Shown here one piece after another: positions 8,088 to 14,767 of a stretch of DNA of 64,000 bases (the first letter of the stretch is position 1; every line of letters starts with the position of its first letter). The stretch is from Bacillota bacterium (GTDB taxonomy: Bacteria > Bacillota > Clostridia > Lachnospirales > Lachnospiraceae): assembly GCA_023412855.1 (NCBI GenBank), contig JAEZRJ010000078.1, positions 1-64,000 of the forward strand, in the 5' to 3' direction. Under the pieces are notes generated by a model. The model was not told the origin of the DNA, ran no database searches, and worked only from the letters and a program-made list of their open reading frames with translations. Position numbers and translations under genes: made by a program.

Positions 8088-8957
8088 CTAGTCCAGCATC
8101 TTTTTCAGCTCGTCCACCGAGAACGAATACATCTTATTGCAGAAATGGCAATTCACTTCTACTTCTTTTCCCTCTTCAATCATTTCCTGAATATCTTTTT
8201 TTCCAATGCTCACGATTGCCCGGTGCACTCTCTCTTTGGAACAATTGCAGGCATATCTGACCTCCATGGTATCCGTCACCTGAACATCCAAGTTGCCTAA
8301 CAGCATTTGAAGCATCTGTTCCGGCGTATTTCCGGCATCCAGAGCCGCAGTGACCGAGCTGAACTTCGATAAATTCTCCTCCAGCGTGCGAATCACTTCC
8401 TCCGTGGCGAAAGGCATCAACTGCAGGATAAAACCTCCTGCCTGTTTTACCGTGTTATCCCTTTCCATCAAAACTCCCAGTCCCACGGAAGAAGGAACCT
8501 GTTCGGAGGTAACGAAGTAATAGGTCAAATCGTCCGCAATCTCGCCCGTTTGCAATGCTGTCTGACCGATGTAGGGCTCTTTTAATCCCATATCTTTAAT
8601 CACGCTCAGATAACCATTTCCCACCGCTCCGCCTACGTCCAGCTTTCCTGCGGCGTTGGCAGGCAAGATGACCTGAGGTTCATTGGCATAGCCTTTCACG
8701 TTCCCCTCCCCGTCAGCAGTGACCGTCATTCCTTGCAAGGGGCCGTCTCCCTTCACCTGAATCGTCAGCAGATCCTCCTCCCCCTTTAACATGCTTCCCA
8801 TCATCACGCTTCCCGTCAGAAGCCGTCCGAGAGCCGCCGTTACTACCGGACTCGTATTATGTATTTGTCTCATTTCCTCCACTAAATCTCTCGTAGTTGC
8901 CGCAAACGCGCGTATCTGTGCATCCGCCGCCATTGCTCTTACCATATAATCACTCAT
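8088..8957 (-). CDS. hslO: Hsp33 redox-regulated chaperone
   Basis: 289 residues from the ATG at 8957, which overlaps the end of the methyltransferase gene by eight bases and has AAGGA upstream; a start at 8975 would extend further into that gene. The C-terminal zinc switch CNC (in YACNCSKE) and CHFC (in VNCHFCNK) is intact. In the family these four cysteines release zinc and form disulphides under oxidative stress, activating holdase function. This fits an anaerobe exposed to oxygen. Overlap suggests an operon with hisC and the methyltransferase. Confidence 0.96.
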   Translation of the reverse strand: MSDYMVRAMAADAQIRAFAATTRDLVEEMRQIHNTSPVVTAALGRLLTGSVMMGSMLKGEEDLLTIQVKGDGPLQGMTVTADGEGNVKGYANEPQVILPANAAGKLDVGGAVGNGYLSVIKDMGLKEPYIGQTALQTGEIADDLTYYFVTSEQVPSSVGLGVLMERDNTVKQAGGFILQLMPFATEEVIRTLEENLSKFSSVTAALDAGNTPEQMLQMLLGNLDVQVTDTMEVRYACNCSKERVHRAIVSIGKKDIQEMIEEGKEVEVNCHFCNKMYSFSVDELKKMLD

Positions 8958-9774
8958 TGACGTGTTCCTTTCCACATTCTCTGGCTATCACATAAATGCG
9001 CTCGCTCTCTTCCCATGCCTCACCATGTGTATCCGCATCGATGGCCTTCACGAACTCCATGCCCGCCTTTTCCACCAAAGCGCGCATCGTATCCAGGGTA
9101 TAGCCCCTTTGATAATGAGTCTCTGTAAAACGGCGAAAAATATCCCCGTACTCCTTCGGGTCACCATGTTCTGTCGTCCTCACAAAAACCGTAAGATCAT
9201 ATTCGTTGACTCCGCTGTCGCAGTCATAGTAATTTTCCCAAATAAAGCTGCAGTCCTCTCTATTCTCAGCAATTGTCGCATCGCCGATAACTGTCTCATA
9301 CTTATATACCGTATTGAAATCAAAAATAAATACGCCGCCCGGATAAAGGTAATTGTTCACCAGGCGAAGGGTCTGCTCTATTTCATCCTCCTCAAGCAAA
9401 TAGTTCATAGAATCGCACACGCATATGATTGCGCCGGTCGTTCCATACAATTCGAACTCCCGCATATCCTGTAGAAGATATAGAATGTCCTTTCCTGATT
9501 TTTCCCTTTTCGCAAGGGCGATATTCAGCATTTCCTGCGAATTATCAATTCCTATCATATCGTATCCTGCTTCCGCAAGAAGCTGCGTCAGCGTACCGGT
9601 TCCGCAGCCAAGGTCCACTACGATGCTGCGCTCCGCCGTATCCGCTTCTGCAGTCCTCGGTACAGCGACTCCGTACTCTCCAAGCAATTCCAAAAGATAC
9701 GCCGCCCATTCCCCGTAAGGAGTGTCGTCCATAAAGGTATCGTATACACCGGCAAAATCAGTATATGTCTCCAT
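8950..9774 (-). CDS. Class I SAM-dependent methyltransferase
   Basis: 274 residues from the ATG at 9774; an in-frame TTG at 9780 with AGG five bases upstream is an alternative start. Motif I VDLGCGTGTLTQLL binds S-adenosylmethionine, followed by MIGIDNSQEML and ICVCDSMNYL. The substrate is unknown; similar small methyltransferases next to hslO are common in Clostridia by recollection. The start lies inside the end of hisC, and hslO overlaps its stop, so the three genes are probably translated from one message. Confidence 0.88.
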   Translation of the reverse strand: METYTDFAGVYDTFMDDTPYGEWAAYLLELLGEYGVAVPRTAEADTAERSIVVDLGCGTGTLTQLLAEAGYDMIGIDNSQEMLNIALAKREKSGKDILYLLQDMREFELYGTTGAIICVCDSMNYLLEEDEIEQTLRLVNNYLYPGGVFIFDFNTVYKYETVIGDATIAENREDCSFIWENYYDCDSGVNEYDLTVFVRTTEHGDPKEYGDIFRRFTETHYQRGYTLDTMRALVEKAGMEFVKAIDADTHGEAWEESERIYVIARECGKEHVNE

Positions 9775-10825
9775 GCTCAATCACGCCTTTCAGATTCTCT
9801 ATTAAAACGTCCATTTCCTCCGGCGTACCTATGCTTATGCGCAGATAATTGCCGATTCGCGGCTTATCCCAGTAACGGACAAAAATATTTTTTTCTTTGA
9901 GTGCGGCAAAAATTTCTTTTGCCGGTATTTTCTCATGTGCCGCAAAGATAAAATTGCCCATGGAATCGGGGAAGGAAAAGCCCAGTTCTTTCAATCTCAG
10001 CTTCGTATTCTCTCGTGTATTTATAATCTTTTCCGAGGTTTCCTTAAAATATTCTTTATCCTTCACTGCCTCCGCACCGAGCAGGATGGAAGTTGTATTC
10101 ATCGTATAAGAATTAAAGGAAAATTTTGCATCCTGAAGATAACTGATGAGCTTCGGATTGCCCATGGCAAAGCCAATGCGCATTCCCGCCATAGCCCGCG
10201 ACTTCGAGAAGGTCTGTACGACCAAAAGGTTATCATATTTATCGATCAGTTTAAGGCAGCTTTCCCCACCGAAATCTATATATGCTTCATCAATGATGAC
10301 CACGCTCTCTCTGTTAGCCGCAATGATTTCCTCCATTATTCCCACCTCCTCGAAAACGCCCGTAGGAGCATTAGGATTCGGAATAATAATTCCCCCGTTT
10401 GGCTTAAAATAATCCTCCTTCCGGATAAAGAACCGGTCATCTAACGGCTGAAGCTCATAAGGTATCCGGTAAAGTTCCGCCCACACGTCGTAGAAGGAGT
10501 AGGTAATATCGGGAAATAAAATCGGTTTGTCCGAATGAAAGAAAGTCAGAAAGGCCATGGAAAGCACATCATCGCTTCCCACTCCGATAAAAAGCTGTTC
10601 CGGCAAAACGCTGTAATAGGCACAAAGCTCCTTTGCCAGTTCTCCTATCGAAGTATCCGGATACAAGCGTAAGCTGTCCGCATCCATCTGCCGCAGCTTT
10701 TCCCTAACGCCCGGAGCAGGGGGGTACGGACATTCGTTAGTATTTAATTTAATAACATTCGCCTCTTTGGGTTGTTCCCCCGGTATGTAGGGCTCCACCC
10801 GTCTAACATTCTCTTCCCATTTCAT
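9758..10825 (-). CDS. hisC: Histidinol-phosphate aminotransferase
   Basis: 355 residues. A fold type I aminotransferase with PNPNAPTG, VVIIDEAYIDF and the pyridoxal-phosphate lysine in TFSKSRAMAGMRIG. It transaminates imidazole-acetol phosphate in histidine biosynthesis, although family members may also serve aromatic amino acids. No other his gene is nearby, so the role rests on similarity alone. GAGGTTGATATCAT precedes the start, and a promoter is visible at 10854-10882. Confidence 0.9.
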   Translation of the reverse strand: MKWEENVRRVEPYIPGEQPKEANVIKLNTNECPYPPAPGVREKLRQMDADSLRLYPDTSIGELAKELCAYYSVLPEQLFIGVGSDDVLSMAFLTFFHSDKPILFPDITYSFYDVWAELYRIPYELQPLDDRFFIRKEDYFKPNGGIIIPNPNAPTGVFEEVGIMEEIIAANRESVVIIDEAYIDFGGESCLKLIDKYDNLLVVQTFSKSRAMAGMRIGFAMGNPKLISYLQDAKFSFNSYTMNTTSILLGAEAVKDKEYFKETSEKIINTRENTKLRLKELGFSFPDSMGNFIFAAHEKIPAKEIFAALKEKNIFVRYWDKPRIGNYLRISIGTPEEMDVLIENLKGVIEHGDIY

Positions 10826-10853
10826 ATGATATCAACCTCGTTTTTATTTTTGT

Positions 10854-10882
10854 ATTATATGCTCTCAGACGGTTATTCGCAA
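10854..10882 (-). promoter_or_regulatory. Promoter of the hisC-methyltransferase-hslO operon
   Basis: TTGCGA at 10882-10877, a 17-base spacer and TATAAT at 10859-10854, about 30 bases before the hisC start. A 150-bp mobile element begins 12 bases upstream of the -35 box. Confidence 0.6.
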
Positions 10883-10893
10883 GTGCCGTCTGT

Positions 10894-11043
10894 GTTACTG
10901 TTCACTCCGTTCTCAGTAACGCATGATGTTCTGCAATGCAAACTTTTTGCATTTAAATTCGCTTCGCGAAGCAGAAATCATCTCTTGCATCACGTTCTTA
11001 CGTAGCTTAGCAGCAAGTGTTAAGCTACTGTGTGAACAGTAAC
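10894..11043. mobile_element. MITE-like element, family B, copy 1 (150 bp, with target duplication)
   Basis: The ends are perfect 12-bp inverted repeats, GTTACTGTTCAC and GTGAACAGTAAC. The 8-bp direct repeat CCGTCTGT flanks it exactly at 10886-10893 and 11044-11051, the mark of transposition. There is no coding capacity inside. It overlaps the last codons of the glycosyltransferase gene at 11025 and so supplies that gene's final five residues and stop. Confidence 0.9.
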
Positions 11044-12053
11044 CCGTCTGTCCATTCTTCCGCCATGCGGGTATACTCCGCCGCCTGCGCCTCCATTCCT
11101 ATGCGCTTATAGCATTCCGCCATTCCATGGAGAGGCTTTTCTCCTCTGCAACGGATATCCAATAGACTTTCCGATTCGAAGGCCGCGTTGTAAAACCATA
11201 CCACCGCCTCATGGTAATCTTCCTCTGACATATAGAAATATCCCAGCTCCAGACAGATTTCCGCACACCCGTCGCAGGCTACCACCTTCATTGCATATTT
11301 ATGGAACTTCAGCTCATCGCCCTTCAGCCGCGCCGCCCGCGCCGCCACACAGGCTGCCTCCTTTATCTCCTCCGCAGACCGTCCCGTATCCTCGCAGGAT
11401 GCCTCGAAGAAAGGCCCTGCCAGAATCACGTCCTCTTCGCTCCCCGCAATAAAGAGTTCCCTTGCGTAAAGATTATGAAGCCTCGACGATAAAGGCCCCT
11501 CTGCACACACTCTGCGAAAAGCCTCCAAGTCTCTCGACGCATGACTTTCTTCCTGCTCGTGGATAATCTCTATCTCGCTGTCGAAGACAAGCGGCTGTGT
11601 CCGCACAGTCTCATGGATCGGGTCGATCCATGTAAAGCTTCTTACTCTTTTAAACAGCTTAGGCCTATATTCCTTATCATAATTATAGACCGAACCGTGC
11701 CTGAGCTGGTTGGTGTAATACATCTGAACGATCTCGATTTCCGTCAGCAGCTCCTGCTTCAAAATACGGAACCTTTCCCTATTCATCTCATCTAATAGTT
11801 CGTCCGCATCCGCAGAGTATATATATTCCTTAGACGCCTTGGAAAACGCGTAATTCCTGGCCGCGGAAAAATCGTGAATCCATGTAAAATCATATATCTT
11901 ATCCGTATACCTGGCTGCAATCTCCTTCGTCCTGTCATTGGAACCGGTATCCACAATAATGATTTCATCCATTAAGTCAGCGACGCATGACAGACACCTG
12001 TCCAAGATCTTCTCTTCGTTTTTCACTATCATACAAAGACTTATCGTTATCAT
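11025..12053 (-). CDS. Family 2 glycosyltransferase with TPR-like C-terminus
   Basis: 342 residues. The N-terminal 110 residues are a GT-A domain: SLCMIVKNEEKILDRCL, VDTGSNDRTKEIA and SADADELL with the metal-binding DxD. The C-terminal half is helical and repeat-like (YARELFIAG, MAECYKRIGMEAQAAEYTRM), as in SunS-type and related enzymes. Donor and acceptor are unknown. The end of the protein, LLFTQ, is encoded by an inserted mobile element. Removing the element and one target copy restores a reading frame ending GTCE, so only the last few residues changed. Confidence 0.88.
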   Translation of the reverse strand: MITISLCMIVKNEEKILDRCLSCVADLMDEIIIVDTGSNDRTKEIAARYTDKIYDFTWIHDFSAARNYAFSKASKEYIYSADADELLDEMNRERFRILKQELLTEIEIVQMYYTNQLRHGSVYNYDKEYRPKLFKRVRSFTWIDPIHETVRTQPLVFDSEIEIIHEQEESHASRDLEAFRRVCAEGPLSSRLHNLYARELFIAGSEEDVILAGPFFEASCEDTGRSAEEIKEAACVAARAARLKGDELKFHKYAMKVVACDGCAEICLELGYFYMSEEDYHEAVVWFYNAAFESESLLDIRCRGEKPLHGMAECYKRIGMEAQAAEYTRMAEEWTDGLLFTQ

Positions 12054-12084
12054 CCGTTCTTCCTCCTTTTCTCCATAATGTAAT

Positions 12085-12200
12085 TTACGCCCGGAAAAAG
12101 CATATGACCATTTATGAGTGTTATTTACTCATTCTTCACACATCCACTTTTCCAGGCGTAAGCCTCATTATTTATTTTGCAATGAGTGTCCTTTACTCAT
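12085..12200. repeat. Two family C hairpins inside a larger stem, 3' flank of the amino-acid ABC operon
   Basis: ATGAGT/ACTCAT hairpins occur at 12114-12132 and 12182-12200. The second overlaps by one base the stop codon of the ATPase gene. The first sits in the loop of a longer imperfect stem formed by 12085-12100 and 12147-12161 (TTACGCCCGGAAAAAG with CTTTTCCAGGCGTAA). This probably ends or stabilises the ABC operon transcript. Confidence 0.65.
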
Positions 12201-12922
12201 TATAGCACCTTTGATAGAAATTCCTTCAGTCTGGGACTCTTCGGATTATTAAAAAATTCCTGGGGTGTGTTTTCTTCCATTATAACTCCTTCATCCATGA
12301 AAAGCACCTTCGTTCCTACTTCTCTGGCAAAGCCCATCTCATGGGTCACGACCACCATCGTCATACCGCTGTCTGCCAATCCCTTCATAACATCTAAAAC
12401 CTCGCCGACCATCTCAGGGTCAAGCGCGGAAGTCGGCTCGTCAAAAAGCATTACTCTCGGATTCATGGCGAGGGAACGCACGATTGCCACTCTCTGCTTC
12501 TGTCCGCCCGAAAGCTGACTCGGATAGGCATCTGCCTTTTCCGTTAACCCCACTCTCTCCAAGAGCTTCAGCGCATTTTCTGAGGCTTCCTCCTTGCTCA
12601 TCAGCCCCAGCTTAGCGGGAGCGAGCGTAATGTTATTCATAATCGTCAGATTATTGAATAGATTAAAATTCTGGAATACCATCCCTAAATGTTGCCTGAC
12701 TTTATCTATATCGGTCTTCGAATCGGTAATATTAACTCCATCCACCCATATTTCTCCGCTGGTAGGAGTCTCCAGCAAATTCATGCAGCGCAGGAAGGTA
12801 CTTTTTCCGGAGCCGGACGGCCCGATGACTACTACTTTTTCCCCTTGGTGCACGTGATAATTTACTCCTCTTAACACATGATTATCTTCAAATTTCTTAT
12901 GCAGGTCCTTAACGGTTATCAC
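12200..12922 (-). CDS. Polar amino-acid ABC transporter, ATP-binding subunit
   Basis: 240 residues, using the GTG at 12922 with GGAGG ten bases upstream; the longer reading from a TTG at 12943 would put the ribosome-binding site inside the gene. Walker A GPSGSGKST, signature LSGGQKQR, Walker B VMLFDEPTSALD and the switch histidine in VVTHEM are all present. Closest to the GlnQ/HisP class. It overlaps the permease gene by 14 bases and energises uptake through it. Confidence 0.95.
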   Translation of the reverse strand: MITVKDLHKKFEDNHVLRGVNYHVHQGEKVVVIGPSGSGKSTFLRCMNLLETPTSGEIWVDGVNITDSKTDIDKVRQHLGMVFQNFNLFNNLTIMNNITLAPAKLGLMSKEEASENALKLLERVGLTEKADAYPSQLSGGQKQRVAIVRSLAMNPRVMLFDEPTSALDPEMVGEVLDVMKGLADSGMTMVVVTHEMGFAREVGTKVLFMDEGVIMEENTPQEFFNNPKSPRLKEFLSKVL

Positions 12923-13610
12923 TCTTACGCAGCCTCCTCTCAAATTTAGCGAGCAGAATTGTCAGTATTTTAATTACGATGAAGTAAATCACCGCCGCGC
13001 CTATCAGAGGCATGAACGCTTCGTAGGTTCTGGAAGCAATCTGATTCGCAACTCTAGTCAAATCGGTCAGGCTTACATAACCGACGATTGCCGTCTCCTT
13101 TAGCAACACGATAAATTCATTTCCAATCGGCGGAAGCACATTTTTCACCGCCTGAGGAATGATGATATATATCATCGTCTGCGCTTTCGACAAGCCGAGG
13201 GAACGCCCCGCCTCCATCTGGCCATTATCTACAGCAAGGATTCCCGCGCGCACGATTTCTGCCACGTAAGCGCCGCTGTTAATGCCGAAGGACAAGATTG
13301 CAACTAATACGCCGTTTTTACTATTTGCCATTATGATAAACCACATAATCATCAATTGGAGCACCGAGGGTGTTCCCCTGATGACATCTATATAAACATT
13401 GGCAAGCACTACCAATATCGATTTCTTCCCATTTCTTCTAACCGACAGCTTCATAAAAGCTAGAAGCGTACCGATGACCATACCCAATATCGCTGCAAAA
13501 AAAGCGATTTCCAACGTAACTCCCAATCCATTCAAATATAATTTCCACCGGTCTCCGGTGATAAATGCGGCTTCAAACATTACTGAAACCTTCTGGAACC
13601 ATTCATGCAT
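12909..13610 (-). CDS. Polar amino-acid ABC transporter, permease
   Basis: 233 residues with about five membrane helices and the cytoplasmic coupling loop EAGRSLGLSKAQTMIYIIIPQA, which docks on the ATPase. Member of the HisM/GlnP family. It forms the translocation channel with the overlapping ATP-binding gene and the binding protein encoded 130 bp upstream. Substrate is not evident from the sequence. Confidence 0.95.
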   Translation of the reverse strand: MHEWFQKVSVMFEAAFITGDRWKLYLNGLGVTLEIAFFAAILGMVIGTLLAFMKLSVRRNGKKSILVVLANVYIDVIRGTPSVLQLMIMWFIIMANSKNGVLVAILSFGINSGAYVAEIVRAGILAVDNGQMEAGRSLGLSKAQTMIYIIIPQAVKNVLPPIGNEFIVLLKETAIVGYVSLTDLTRVANQIASRTYEAFMPLIGAAVIYFIVIKILTILLAKFERRLRKSDNR

Positions 13611-13678
13611 ATCTTCTCTTTATCCTTTCCTATCGGATATTTTTCCCCAGTAACCCGTAACCCACTTTATATTTTAAT

Positions 13679-13705
13679 GAGGATAGCGGAATATCCGCTA
13701 TCCTC
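13679..13705 (-). terminator. Hairpin between binding-protein and permease genes
   Basis: GAGGATAGCGGA at 13679-13690 pairs perfectly with TCCGCTATCCTC at 13694-13705. It follows the binding-protein stop by 36 bases and precedes the permease. There is only a weak T-run, so it more likely reduces read-through or protects the upstream message, giving an excess of binding protein over membrane subunits. Confidence 0.6.
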
Positions 13706-13740
13706 CAAATCACATAACATCTGCCATCCTGTCCGGTACA

Positions 13741-14631
13741 TTAATTCTCTTCTATGTACTGACTTACTAAGGCATCAAATGTACCGTCGTCAATCAATTC
13801 CTGCAATGCAGTATTGACTTGCTCTACTAAAACGGTATCTCCCTTCGGCATAGCGATCGCATAATCCTCCGGTTCAAAGTTAAACTGCGCTCCGTCCACT
13901 GCCGTTACCTTACCTTCGAATTTGGATTCGAATACCATGGCGGGATTCTTGTCAATAATAACGCAGTCAAGTCTTCCGTTGACTAAATCGTTAACAGCGT
14001 CCACTGCCTTGTTATACTGGGAAACCGTAGCGTCCTCAATTTCCTCCGCGATAAAATCGCCGGTAGTTCCAAGCTGTACTCCAATAGCTTTGCCCTTTAA
14101 ATCGTCTGCAGTTGCAATTGCTGAGCCTTCCGGCAAAATCACATACTGAACAGCCGTATAATAAGAATTGGAGAAATCCACACTGGCTTTTCTCTCGTCT
14201 GTTACCGTCATACCTGCGATAGATGCATCTATCTTGCTTCCGATGGAAGAAACAAGGGAAGCGAATTCCATATTGTCCACCTGAACCTCAACGCCCAGCT
14301 TCTCGCCGATTGCCTTGATCAACGCGATATCGAAGCCATCCGGTTCTCCGGCGTCATTCACATATTCGAAGGGCGGGAACTCTGCGTTCGTGCCTACATT
14401 TAGTACTCCATCCGCTAAAGCCTCTGATACTGCTGCTGTATCCTCTGCAGAAGTCTCCTCCTGCGTCGTTTCTTCTGTCTCTGCCTGCTCGGTCTGTGCC
14501 GTTTCTTCTGTCTCTGCCTGCTCGGTCTGCACCGTTTCCTCAGGAACTTCTTCCTGTACTGCACTTCCGCATGCGGTCAGAAGAGACATACTAAGTACTG
14601 CTGCCATCATTGCTGCTAACCATTTTTTCAT
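13741..14631 (-). CDS. Amino-acid ABC transporter substrate-binding lipoprotein
   Basis: 296 residues. A lipoprotein signal ends in LLTAC with the cysteine near residue 21. It is followed by an acidic low-complexity linker to about residue 70 in which EETAQTEQAE is tandemly repeated, and then the periplasmic-binding-protein type 2 fold (LNVGTNAEFPPFEYV, GFDIALIKAIGEKLG, VDFSNSYYTAVQYVI). It captures the substrate outside the membrane. The linker repeat is encoded by a near-identical DNA duplication and may vary in length between strains. Confidence 0.95.
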   Translation of the reverse strand: MKKWLAAMMAAVLSMSLLTACGSAVQEEVPEETVQTEQAETEETAQTEQAETEETTQEETSAEDTAAVSEALADGVLNVGTNAEFPPFEYVNDAGEPDGFDIALIKAIGEKLGVEVQVDNMEFASLVSSIGSKIDASIAGMTVTDERKASVDFSNSYYTAVQYVILPEGSAIATADDLKGKAIGVQLGTTGDFIAEEIEDATVSQYNKAVDAVNDLVNGRLDCVIIDKNPAMVFESKFEGKVTAVDGAQFNFEPEDYAIAMPKGDTVLVEQVNTALQELIDDGTFDALVSQYIEEN

Positions 14632-14702
14632 AATATAAACTCACCTTTCCTGTAACCCGCAGACTCCTCACTGCGACTACAATTTCACTTTAACTATACG
14701 TC

Positions 14703-14731
14703 AGCATAGCATGTTCATCCCTTAAAATCAA
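14703..14731 (-). promoter_or_regulatory. Promoter of the amino-acid ABC operon
   Basis: TTGATT at 14731-14726, a 17-base spacer and TATGCT at 14708-14703, about 75 bases ahead of the lipoprotein start. A small CGCAG/CTGCG hairpin lies in the leader. Confidence 0.5.
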
Positions 14732-14767
14732 TAATTAATATACGTATTTCATGATTTTTTTGCATCT

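Noticed and set aside
8950..8957. AATGAGTGA at the methyltransferase stop as another family C repeat
   Set aside because: There is no ACTCAT partner arm; the sequence is explained by the overlapping hslO start codon.
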